From DAOMNN01 sp050486545 (GTDB lineage: Bacteria; Pseudomonadota; Gammaproteobacteria; Burkholderiales; Rhodocyclaceae), in assembly GCA_050486545.1 (NCBI GenBank), contig JBJHDM010000025.1, positions 1 to 45,071 on the forward strand: a stretch of 45,071 nt of DNA. The letters are read 5' to 3'. Of this stretch, positions 1 to 6,747 are shown piece by piece (positions within the stretch are counted from its first letter, which is position 1; every line of letters starts with the position of its first letter). The notes beneath the pieces are model-generated. The model ran no database searches, was not told the DNA's origin, and worked only from the letters and a program-made list of their open reading frames with translations. The position numbers and the translations under genes are program-made.

Positions 1-57
1 GCCTTCGGCGTGCTCAAGTCCGGAAAACCATTCGATCCCTCACTTCATGGGGTTTGA
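1..57 (+). mobile_element. 3' end of a putative IS110-type transposase gene (partial)
   Basis: The first frame is open from the window edge to a TGA at 55-57 and encodes AFGVLKSGKPFDPSLHGV. A VLKSGKPFDP-like tail is, from memory, typical of the C-terminus of IS110/IS116/IS902 transposases (DEDD recombinases). Only 18 codons are visible, so no catalytic residue can be checked. A REP-like hairpin lies about 55 bases downstream. The call rests on a short tail only; the flanking sequence to the left would settle it. Confidence 0.5.
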
Positions 58-109
58 CGGGCGATAACAGTATCTACGCCGGGGATCCGCGACGGCTCGT
101 GCGACCGGG

Positions 110-150
110 GTAGGGCGGCTTCGCGCAGCAAGCCGCCAATCGGCGCTGAG
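110..150 (+). repeat. REP-like element (GTAG head plus hairpin)
   Basis: A GTAG tetranucleotide (110-113) is followed by the inverted repeat GGCGGCTT (114-121) / AAGCCGCC (130-137) and the tail AATCGGCGCTGAG. A near-identical copy lies in the opposite orientation at 1056-1096. A GTAG head before an imperfect palindrome is the hallmark of REP sequences mobilised by RAYT (TnpA-REP) enzymes. No RAYT gene is present in the window. Confidence 0.7.
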
Positions 151-297
151 CTGCCATGAGTGCAGTTGCGGCAACCGCAGTGAAGTCTATGTGCTCGATT
201 GAGCTGACCTGAAACCTTGCGGTCGACCCGCGACCGGGACGGACTGTTAAGATAGGCCGTCGACGTCGATGCGTGCGCCGTGCGCGCAGGGAGCGAT

Positions 298-939
298 ATG
301 GACCAGCAGGCGATCACTGCCGCGTACCGGCGCTATGCCCCGGTCTACGATCTCTTGTTCGGACCGGTGTTCGAGCCGGGCCGACGGCAAGTGGTCGAGG
401 CGCTGGACTGCCGACCCGGAGACGAGATCCTCGAAGTCGGGGTCGGCACGGGCTTGTCGCTGCGCTATTACCCGCCGCATGCCCGGATCACGGGCATCGA
501 CCTTTCACCGCACATGCTCGCACGTGCGGGCAACCAGATCCGTCGCCACGACCTGCGCAACGTCAGCCTGCATGCCATGGACGTGCAGAATCTGTCGTTT
601 CCGGATGCGAGCTTTGACAAGGTTGCGGCCTTGTATGTCGCATCGGTCGTTCCGGACCCCGAGACGATGATGCGGGAACTCGAGCGCGTCTGCCGTCCTG
701 GTGGCGAGGTGGTCATCGTGAACCATTTCACCCGTCCCGAGGGGTGGCTGGCGAAGGCGGAGCGGACGCTGGCGCCGCTGGCCCGGTCGCTTGGATTCCG
801 GCCGCTGTTTCCGCTGGAGGACTTCGTGGCACTGACCGGGCTCGAGTTGACCGAGACGGTGCCGGTCAACGCGTTCGGCTACTGGACCCTGTTGCGCTTT
901 CGCAGGCGCCCGCAGAGCCACGGCCGGATGCCGGGATGA
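298..939 (+). CDS. Class I SAM-dependent methyltransferase, PmtA-like (putative phospholipid N-methyltransferase)
   Basis: 213 residues. I chose the ATG at 298 because AGGGAG (288-293) sits four bases upstream; an in-frame ATG at 280 has no such site. The fold is a Rossmann methyltransferase: motif I EVGVGTGLSL (about 46-55), the acidic end of strand 2 in ITGIDLSPHML (about 64-74), and a motif III-like RVCRPGGEVVIVNHF stretch. The spacing and the ITGIDLS segment resemble Rhodobacter-type PmtA, which methylates phosphatidylethanolamine towards phosphatidylcholine. UbiE/COQ5-like enzymes share most of these features, so the substrate is an inference. No partner gene adjoins; REP-like hairpins flank it on both sides, and its TGA lies within a 13-bp direct repeat found again at 1122. 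Confidence 0.7.
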   Translation: MDQQAITAAYRRYAPVYDLLFGPVFEPGRRQVVEALDCRPGDEILEVGVGTGLSLRYYPPHARITGIDLSPHMLARAGNQIRRHDLRNVSLHAMDVQNLSFPDASFDKVAALYVASVVPDPETMMRELERVCRPGGEVVIVNHFTRPEGWLAKAERTLAPLARSLGFRPLFPLEDFVALTGLELTETVPVNAFGYWTLLRFRRRPQSHGRMPG

Positions 940-1010
940 CGACCATCGCGGCAATCGCACACATAGCCGTCATGGTGGTCGCAGCAATTGCACTGGCTGC
1001 GGCTCGGGGC

Positions 1011-1045
1011 GTAGGGTGCATTCGCGCCGAAGGCGCAATCCACCG
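1011..1045 (+). repeat. REP-like element, second sequence type
   Basis: A GTAG head at 1011-1014 is followed by an imperfect hairpin (GGTGCATTCGCGCC paired with GGCGCAATCCACC, to about 1043). It is followed within about 10 bases by an element in the opposite orientation (1056-1096). The pair has the layout of a small BIME (bacterial interspersed mosaic element). This stretch (940-1192) has no convincing gene. Confidence 0.65.
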
Positions 1046-1055
1046 ATGTGCGGGA

Positions 1056-1096
1056 CGTAGCGCCGACTGGCGGCTTGCTTCGCGAAGCCGCCCTAC
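1056..1096 (-). repeat. REP-like element, inverted copy of the one at 110-150
   Basis: Read on the minus strand, GTAG (1096-1093) is followed by GGCGGCTT (1092-1085), a short loop, AAGCCGCC (1076-1069) and then CGGCGCT-containing sequence. This matches the element at 110-150 almost base for base. The two copies bracket the methyltransferase gene in opposite orientation. Confidence 0.7.
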
Positions 1097-1192
1097 GCGT
1101 TCTGCGCGAGCGATTGCCGTGTGACGACCATCGCACTGCGCGCCTTTCGAGTGGTTGCAGCGTAGAATTGCAGTTTCACCTCCGACCGTCCC

Positions 1193-3235
1193 ATGCCGGA
1201 TATTGCCACTCTTTTCGCACTCGACGGGCCCTTGTCGGCCGCAATCCCGGGATTTCGCAGCCGGCCCCAGCAGGTGGAGATGGCGCAGTGCATCGAGAAG
1301 GCCTTGCGCGACCATCGCGTGCTCGTGGCCGAGGCCGGCACCGGAACCGGCAAGACCTTCGCCTACCTCGTTCCAGCGCTGCTGTCGGGCGGAAAGGTCA
1401 TTGTCTCGACAGGGACCCGGACCTTGCAGGATCAGTTGTTCAATCGTGATCTGCCGACCGTACGTGCCGCCCTTGGCGTGCCGGTGAGCACGGCCTTGCT
1501 CAAGGGTCGGGCCAACTACGTCTGTCCCTACCATCTCGGTCGCAATGTCCTCGAAGGGCGCTTCCAGACCCCCCAGGATGCCGCGGATCTGCGCGAAATC
1601 GCCCGCTTCGCCGCGGTGACGCGCAACGGTGACCGCGCCGAGTGCACGGCGGTCCGGGAGGATTCGCCGGCGTGGCAGGCGGCGACGTCCAGCCGCGACA
1701 ACTGCCTGGGGCAGGAGTGCCCCAACGTCCGGGAGTGCTTCGTGCTGGCCGCGCGTCGTGCCGCGATGGAGGCGGACGTCGTGGTCGTGAATCACCATCT
1801 GTTCTTCGCCGACGTGATGCTTCGCGACGAGGGCATGGGCGAACTCCTTCCGGCGAGCAATGCGGTGATCTTCGATGAAGCGCATCAGTTGCCGGAGACC
1901 GCCAGCCTGTTCTTCGGCGAGAGCGTGTCGACCACCCAGTTGCTCGAGCTGGCACGCGATACGCGGTCTGAAACGATCGCCGGTGCACGCGACTGCCGTG
2001 AACTCATCGATGCGACACGGGCACTGGAGAAGGCTGCGAGGGATTTGCGCCTGGTGTTCGGAGCCGACCCGGCGCGCCTGTCGCATGTGCAGGCCGCAGG
2101 GCGGCCGGGGTTCGATGCGGCCATTCGGGACCTGTCCGATCGGCTGAAGGCGTTCGGTGCGCTGCTGGAGACTCAGGCCGAGCGTTCGGAGGGCCTGGCG
2201 AACTGCCTGCGCCGTACGGAGGAGGTCGGGGCGCGCCTGGCCCGATGGCGCTCGTCCGATGAGACGGAACTCGTGCGCTGGGTCGAGATCTTCACGCAGT
2301 CGGCGGTCCTGAACGCGACGCCTTTGCAGGTCTCGGACGTGTTCCGTCGGCAGGTCGAGGCCCAGCCGAAGGCCTGGATCTTTACGTCCGCCACGCTGGC
2401 GGTGGGACGGGATTTCGGTCACTACTGCGAGGAACTGGGACTGGCGGCGCTCGCCGCTCCGCCGATCACCGCGGTGTGGGGCAGTCCCTTCGACTACGCG
2501 CACCAGGCCTTGCTGTACGCGCCCGAGGGCATGCCCGATCCCAATCATCCGGACTACGTGGAAGCCGTTGCCAGGCTTGCCTTGCCGCTCGTACGGGCGG
2601 CTCGTGGCCGCACCTTCGTCCTGTGCACTTCCCTGCGGGCGATGCGCCGGCTCCATGGCTTGATCGTGGAGGGGTTGGCGTCGAATGCGGATGCATTGCC
2701 GGTCCTGCTGCAGGGTGAAGGATCGCGTTCCGAACTGCTGGAGCGTTTCCGACGGCTCGGAAACGCAGTCCTCGTCGCCAGCCAGAGCTTCTGGGAGGGC
2801 GTGGATGTTCCGGGTGAAGCCCTGTCGCTGGTGATCATCGACAAGCTGCCGTTCGCACCGCCCGACGATCCGGTTCTGTCCGCGCGCGTCGAGCATCTGC
2901 GCAAGACCGGCCACAATCCCTTCATGCACTACCAGTTGCCGCGTACGGTCATCAACATGAAGCAGGGCGCGGGACGCCTCATCCGCAGCGAACGCGACCG
3001 TGGGGTGCTGTGCATCTGCGATCCGCGCATGATCGAGAAGGGCTATGGCAAGGCGATCTGGCAAAGCCTTCCGCCGATGCGTCGCACGCGTGTCCTCGAA
3101 GAAGTGGTCGCCTATCTCGGAACGATTTCGGATGCGGCGTGCGAGAACGACACGCAGGATGCGCGACCCCGAACTCCATGCGCCGCCGGTGTCGGCGATG
3201 CGGTATCCTTGCCAGGGCCAAACTGCTCGGGTTGA
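1193..3235 (+). CDS. ATP-dependent helicase of the XPD/DinG family (YoaA-like)
   Basis: 680 residues, superfamily 2 DNA helicase with a probable 5'-3' polarity and a role in replication-fork or damage repair. Walker A AGTGTGKT is at 48-55 and the DEAH box at 228-231. Four cysteines at 111, 171, 176 and 182 are spaced as in the 4Fe-4S cluster domain of XPD, DinG and YoaA. The C-terminal motif VI QGAGRLIRS and the SFWEGVDVPGE segment typical of this family are present. Length fits YoaA/DinG (about 640-720). The last 20 or so residues look low in conservation. The stop at 3233-3235 is only four bases before mobB, so co-transcription with the cofactor genes is likely, although no functional link is known. 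Confidence 0.9.
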   Translation: MPDIATLFALDGPLSAAIPGFRSRPQQVEMAQCIEKALRDHRVLVAEAGTGTGKTFAYLVPALLSGGKVIVSTGTRTLQDQLFNRDLPTVRAALGVPVSTALLKGRANYVCPYHLGRNVLEGRFQTPQDAADLREIARFAAVTRNGDRAECTAVREDSPAWQAATSSRDNCLGQECPNVRECFVLAARRAAMEADVVVVNHHLFFADVMLRDEGMGELLPASNAVIFDEAHQLPETASLFFGESVSTTQLLELARDTRSETIAGARDCRELIDATRALEKAARDLRLVFGADPARLSHVQAAGRPGFDAAIRDLSDRLKAFGALLETQAERSEGLANCLRRTEEVGARLARWRSSDETELVRWVEIFTQSAVLNATPLQVSDVFRRQVEAQPKAWIFTSATLAVGRDFGHYCEELGLAALAAPPITAVWGSPFDYAHQALLYAPEGMPDPNHPDYVEAVARLALPLVRAARGRTFVLCTSLRAMRRLHGLIVEGLASNADALPVLLQGEGSRSELLERFRRLGNAVLVASQSFWEGVDVPGEALSLVIIDKLPFAPPDDPVLSARVEHLRKTGHNPFMHYQLPRTVINMKQGAGRLIRSERDRGVLCICDPRMIEKGYGKAIWQSLPPMRRTRVLEEVVAYLGTISDAACENDTQDARPRTPCAAGVGDAVSLPGPNCSG

Positions 3236-3239
3236 GAAC

Positions 3240-3740
3240 ATGATCGTATTCGGTGTCGCGGGATGGTCGGGGTCGGGCAAGACAACCCTGATCGAGAAAC
3301 TGATTCCGGAATTCACCGGTCGGGGCATGCGCGTTTCCGTCATCAAGCATGCGCATCACGGCTTCGATCTCGATCGTCCCGGCAAGGATTCGTGGCGGCA
3401 CCGCGAGGCCGGAGCGACGCAGGTGTTGATGCTGTCCGAAGATCGCTGGGTTCTGATGCATGAATTGCGCGACGACCCCGAGCCGCCGCTGGAAGTCCAG
3501 CTACAGCTTCTCGCGCCGTGCGACGTCGTGCTGATCGAGGGGTTCAAGGCGGCCGAGGTCCCCAAGGTCGAGGTGCATCGCCGCGGCAACGGCAAACCAC
3601 CGCTGTGGCCCGAGAATCCCCACGTCGTGGCGGTTGCGACCGACGCCGAGCTGGATTGTCCACACCCGCGTTTCGGCCTGAACGATGCGGAGGCGATCGT
3701 CGACTTCATGCTTCGGTTCGAGCGTGCCGCGGCATGCTGA
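3240..3740 (+). CDS. mobB: Molybdopterin-guanine dinucleotide biosynthesis adapter protein MobB
   Basis: 166 residues from the ATG at 3240, which gives the family N-terminus MIVFGVAGWSGSGKTTL; longer in-frame starts run through the helicase gene and are rejected. MobB is a small P-loop GTPase that assists MobA in attaching GMP to molybdopterin. The P-loop GWSGSGKTT is at 8-16. The VIKHAHH and DVVLIEGFK segments are diagnostic of the family. moeA follows, so the gene belongs to a molybdenum cofactor set, although mobA is not in the window. Confidence 0.95.
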   Translation: MIVFGVAGWSGSGKTTLIEKLIPEFTGRGMRVSVIKHAHHGFDLDRPGKDSWRHREAGATQVLMLSEDRWVLMHELRDDPEPPLEVQLQLLAPCDVVLIEGFKAAEVPKVEVHRRGNGKPPLWPENPHVVAVATDAELDCPHPRFGLNDAEAIVDFMLRFERAAAC

Positions 3741-3827
3741 GTTCGGTCGAGTGTCCAATGCGCGCCGTACGGTACGATTCGATGTGTGGGTCGCCCGGTT
3801 CGGGCGGGATCTGATACGGTATTCATC

Positions 3828-5033
3828 ATGAAAGACGATTTGCTTGCCTTCGACGACGCGCTGGACAGGCTGCTTGCCAAGGCTCATCCGGTGCGCGAGA
3901 TGGAGATGGCCGACACGATGGTCGCCCGGGGGCGGGTGCTGGCCAGCGATCTCGCTTCTCCATTCTCCGTCCCCGCCCTCGACACTTCGTCGATGGACGG
4001 GTACGCCGTGCGGGTTGCCGACATCCCCGTCGAAGGGGTTCGCCTTCCGGTGCGGCAACGTATTCCGGCCGGAAGCGTCGGTCATGCGCTGCAACCCGGG
4101 AGTGCGGCACGGATCTTTACGGGGGCGCCGCTTCCGCCCGGGGCCGATGCCGTCGTGATGCAGGAGTTGTGCGAGGCGCAGGGCGCCGATGTCGTGATCA
4201 ACCACCTTCCGCATGCTGGCGAGGCGGTTCGTCTGGCCGGAAGCGAGGTCGCGGAGGGGCAGGTGCTGTTGTCCGCCGGGATCCGGCTGCGTCCGCAGGA
4301 ACTGGGGCTGGCGGCATCGGTCGGAATCGCCCAGGTCCCGGTCTTGCGGCGGGTTCGCGTGGCGCTGTTCTCGACCGGGAGCGAACTGGTGATGCCCGGT
4401 GAATCGTTGCCGCCGGGAGGGGTCTACAATTCGAATCGATTCCAGTTGCGTTCGCTGCTCGAGCAACTCGGCTGCGAGGTCAGCGATTTCGGGATCGTTG
4501 CCGACGATCTGGCGGAAACCCGAAAGGTCTTGCGGGAGGCTGCGGAAGGGCATGACCTCATTCTCACCAGCGGAGGTGTTTCGGTTGGGGAGGAGGATCA
4601 CGTCAAGCCGGCGGTCGAGGCCGAAGGCGTACTCGATCTGTGGAAGATCGCGATGAAGCCCGGCAAACCACTGGCCTATGGTCGTGTCGGTGCCGCTGCG
4701 TTCATGGGGCTGCCGGGCAATCCCGTGTCGAGTTTCGTGACCTTCCTGATGCTGGTGCGGCCATTCGTTCTGGCCTTGCAGGGCGTGTCTCAGGTGCGTC
4801 CCGCATTCGTCGAGATGCGCGCGGATTTTGACTGGCCCCGACCCGATCGTCGGCGCGAGTTCCTGCGCGGTCGCACGAACGCACGGGGAGGCGTCGAGAT
4901 CCACGTGAACCAGGGGTCTGCGGCGCTGTCGTCGATCGTGTGGGCCGACGGTCTCGTCGATGTGCCGGCCGGGACGCCGATCCGCTCGGGGGAGTCGGTG
5001 CGTTTCCTCCCCTACGGAAACTTGCTGTATTGA
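3828..5033 (+). CDS. moeA: Molybdopterin molybdenumtransferase MoeA
   Basis: 401 residues. MoeA inserts molybdate into adenylylated molybdopterin to give active Mo cofactor. The start at 3828 yields MKDDLLAFDDALDRLL, the usual family opening; an ATG 14 codons upstream is in frame but adds unconserved sequence. No strong ribosome binding site is visible. Family motifs are TSSMDGYAVR near the N-terminus, GAPLPPGADAVVM, the MoCF_biosynth domain with FSTGSELV and TSGGVSVGEEDHV, and GLPGNPVSS near residue 300. It lies 87 bases after mobB and 13 bases before moaD. Confidence 0.95.
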   Translation: MKDDLLAFDDALDRLLAKAHPVREMEMADTMVARGRVLASDLASPFSVPALDTSSMDGYAVRVADIPVEGVRLPVRQRIPAGSVGHALQPGSAARIFTGAPLPPGADAVVMQELCEAQGADVVINHLPHAGEAVRLAGSEVAEGQVLLSAGIRLRPQELGLAASVGIAQVPVLRRVRVALFSTGSELVMPGESLPPGGVYNSNRFQLRSLLEQLGCEVSDFGIVADDLAETRKVLREAAEGHDLILTSGGVSVGEEDHVKPAVEAEGVLDLWKIAMKPGKPLAYGRVGAAAFMGLPGNPVSSFVTFLMLVRPFVLALQGVSQVRPAFVEMRADFDWPRPDRRREFLRGRTNARGGVEIHVNQGSAALSSIVWADGLVDVPAGTPIRSGESVRFLPYGNLLY

Positions 5034-5046
5034 GTCGGATGATCCT

Positions 5047-5301
5047 ATGACCATAAAGATTCTGTATTTTGCTGCGCTGCGTGATGCACTGGGTCGATCG
5101 GAGGAATCCCTGGCAGTGCCTCCGGGCGTGTCGACGGTCGGAGAATTGCAGGCCTTTCTTGCCGACCGGGGAGAAGCCTGGGGGGTGCTGGCGATGGGGA
5201 AGAGCGTCCGTGCCGCGCGCAATCAACGTATGGCGGGATCTTCGGAACCGGTTTCGCCCGGTGACGAGATCGCATTCTTCCCCCCGGTGACCGGAGGTTG
5301 A
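5047..5301 (+). CDS. moaD: Molybdopterin synthase sulfur carrier subunit MoaD
   Basis: 84 residues, ubiquitin-like beta-grasp protein that carries sulfur as a C-terminal thiocarboxylate for molybdopterin synthase. The start at 5047 gives MTIKILYFAALRDALG, the family opening. The protein ends in PPVTGG, the essential Gly-Gly terminus. The codons for that Gly-Gly tail contain the GGAGGT ribosome binding site of moaE, so the two subunits are tightly linked. Confidence 0.95.
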   Translation: MTIKILYFAALRDALGRSEESLAVPPGVSTVGELQAFLADRGEAWGVLAMGKSVRAARNQRMAGSSEPVSPGDEIAFFPPVTGG

Positions 5302-5303
5302 TC

Positions 5304-5771
5304 ATGTCCGTTCGCGTGCAGGAAGCCGACTTCGACGTGGGTGCGGAAATCGAGGCCTTGTCCAACCGGCGGCACGGAGTCGGAGCGGTTGCGACCTTCG
5401 TCGGCCTGGTACGCAATGTCAGCGAAGAGGCCGCAGTGTCGGCGATGACGCTGGAGCATTATCCGGGGATGACCGAGAAAGCCCTGGAGGAGATCGTGGC
5501 CGACGCGCGGACACGGTGGGATCTGGACGACGTGTGCGTCATTCACCGCGTCGGGAGGCTGGAACCGGGTGACCGCATCGTGTTCGTCGGTGTCGCCGGG
5601 GCCCATCGCGGGGAAGCGTTCGCTGCGTGCGAGTTCATCATGGACTACCTCAAGACCCGCGCGCCGTTCTGGAAGCGTGAAGAAACCCCGGAAGGCGCCC
5701 GCTGGGTCGAGGCACGCGACAGCGATGACGACGCCGCGACACGCTGGGACGACATCGACATGCGCCGCTGA
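5304..5771 (+). CDS. moaE: Molybdopterin synthase catalytic subunit MoaE
   Basis: 155 residues. MoaE forms the heterotetrameric molybdopterin synthase with MoaD and converts cyclic pyranopterin monophosphate to molybdopterin. The ATG at 5304 sits six bases after GGAGG (5293-5297). Conserved segments are GAVATFVGLVRN (28-38), LEHYPGM (50-56), HRVGRLEPGD (81-90) and YLKTRAPFWKRE (115-126). Lys117 and Lys124 correspond to the active-site lysines 119 and 126 of the E. coli enzyme. moaA and moaC, needed for the earlier step, are not in the window. Confidence 0.96.
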   Translation: MSVRVQEADFDVGAEIEALSNRRHGVGAVATFVGLVRNVSEEAAVSAMTLEHYPGMTEKALEEIVADARTRWDLDDVCVIHRVGRLEPGDRIVFVGVAGAHRGEAFAACEFIMDYLKTRAPFWKREETPEGARWVEARDSDDDAATRWDDIDMRR

Positions 5772-5806
5772 GTCGGCCTACGCAGGTTTGCCGTGGCCGA
5801 AAAGGA

Positions 5807-5830
5807 AACGGCGCCGTATGAGGCGCCGTT
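5807..5830. terminator. Bidirectional terminator between moaE and phaP
   Basis: Perfect 9-bp inverted repeat AACGGCGCC (5807-5815) / GGCGCCGTT (5822-5830) with a six-base loop. On the minus strand it is followed by TTCCTTTTC, a better U-run than on the plus strand. It sits between the convergent moaE and phasin genes and can serve both. Confidence 0.75.
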
Positions 5831-5857
5831 CTTGCTCAGGACTTCCGAAACAACTTC

Positions 5858-6370
5858 CTACTTGCGGCCCTTGGTGCTGCCGCCTGCCTGATTAAAGATC
5901 TGGAAGGCTTCGGTCGAGGCACGGCTCATCTGTTCAAAGGCCGCACGGGTCGTGTCCATCGCCGTCTGAATCGCGGTCATTGCGTTCTGGTCGGTGATCG
6001 GCATGCCCTGGAACATCTTCTGCATCGCTTCGAAGACATCCTGCCCGCCACTGGTGAGCTGTTCGCCGACGAGCTTGCCGACTTCGGCTTGCGTACGGCT
6101 GGCCAGTTCGGCCATTTCGCGGGCGCAGGCGAGCATCTGCTCCGTCGACGTCTGGGCGAACTTCGTCCGCAGTTCCATCAGCGTCTGCGGATCCTTCGCC
6201 GAGGACAGGGCCTTGGCGTTCTTTACCCCTTCCTCGAACAGATTCTTCGCGGTCGTGACCTGCAACTCCATGATGCGCTGGGAGTTCTCGATCGACATCT
6301 GCGCGAGGCGCATTGCCGCTTCGAGGTTCTTCTTCTGGAGTTCGTTGAATTGATCCTGCTTGGTAGCCAT
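5858..6370 (-). CDS. phaP: Phasin (polyhydroxyalkanoate granule-associated protein)
   Basis: 170 residues, family Phasin_2. Phasins coat cytoplasmic PHA granules and control their size and number. The protein is almost wholly helical with no signal peptide: QFNELQKKNLEAAMRLAQMSIENSQRIMELQ at the N-terminus is a typical phasin heptad region, followed by AKNLFEEGVKNAKAL. The Gly/Lys-rich tail GGSTKGRK is common in the family. Its ribosome binding site is strong (GGGAGG, complement of 6377-6382, six bases before the ATG), as expected for a highly expressed protein. No PHA synthase gene is in the window. A palindrome resembling a PhaR operator lies about 250 bases upstream. Confidence 0.93.
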   Translation of the reverse strand: MATKQDQFNELQKKNLEAAMRLAQMSIENSQRIMELQVTTAKNLFEEGVKNAKALSSAKDPQTLMELRTKFAQTSTEQMLACAREMAELASRTQAEVGKLVGEQLTSGGQDVFEAMQKMFQGMPITDQNAMTAIQTAMDTTRAAFEQMSRASTEAFQIFNQAGGSTKGRK

Positions 6371-6547
6371 CTCTTACCTCCCGTTGCTGCTTGTGTGAAT
6401 GCTGGTGCATGTCGGGAACCGGTTGCGCCAGGCGGATCGCCGGTCGAGATTCCGAATCCCGAAACTCCGGAGTGAGGACATCGTGATGCCGTCGCAGGCG
6501 GACTTCGGTCCTGTGGTCGGTCCGGTGCTCCGCAACCTCTTCTCATC

Positions 6548-6585
6548 GTTAAAAATATCACACCTGCAAACAAAGATTCGGCTTT
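6548..6585. promoter_or_regulatory. AT-rich patch, probable phasin promoter area
   Basis: The phaP-clpB interval (6371-6747) contains an AT-rich stretch (GTTAAAAATATC and following) that contrasts with the GC-rich surroundings. It lies about 180 bases upstream of phaP. I cannot fix -35 and -10 hexamers with standard spacing, so only the area is marked. Confidence 0.3.
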
Positions 6586-6618
6586 TCCGGACCGAATGCA
6601 GGGGATTTCGTAAGCGAA

Positions 6619-6636
6619 TGTTGCGTTGCAGCAACA
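6619..6636. promoter_or_regulatory. Palindrome TGTTGC-N6-GCAACA, possible PhaR operator
   Basis: A perfect 6-bp inverted repeat TGTTGC / GCAACA surrounds GTTGCA, giving a TGC/GCA-rich dyad. PhaR repressors of PHA-storing proteobacteria bind TGC/GCA-type dyads upstream of phasin genes and release them when PHA granules form. The palindrome is seen; its assignment to PhaR is an inference from its position between phaP and clpB. Confidence 0.4.
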
Positions 6637-6683
6637 AATGGTTCGGGCAGTCGTTCTCGGATCGAGGCGTGAAGGAACGGATC

Positions 6684-6712
6684 GGTTGAATTCCCCTGTC
6701 CTGACCCCATAT
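6684..6712 (+). promoter_or_regulatory. Sigma-32 (RpoH) heat-shock promoter of clpB
   Basis: GGTTGAA (TTGAA at 6686-6690), a 14-base spacer and CCCCATAT (6705-6712). The RpoH consensus is CTTGAA-N13-17-CCCCATnT, so the -10 is a full match and the -35 nearly so. It lies 36 bases upstream of clpB, a known heat-shock gene. Confidence 0.85.
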
Positions 6713-6747
6713 CGATTGCATCCCGAATTCAGACGAGGAATCGCTCC

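Noticed and set aside
866..3346. 826-codon open frame antisense to the helicase gene
   Set aside because: It is a high-GC shadow: the translation is rich in Arg, Gly and His, shows no domain, and lies opposite a well-conserved helicase.
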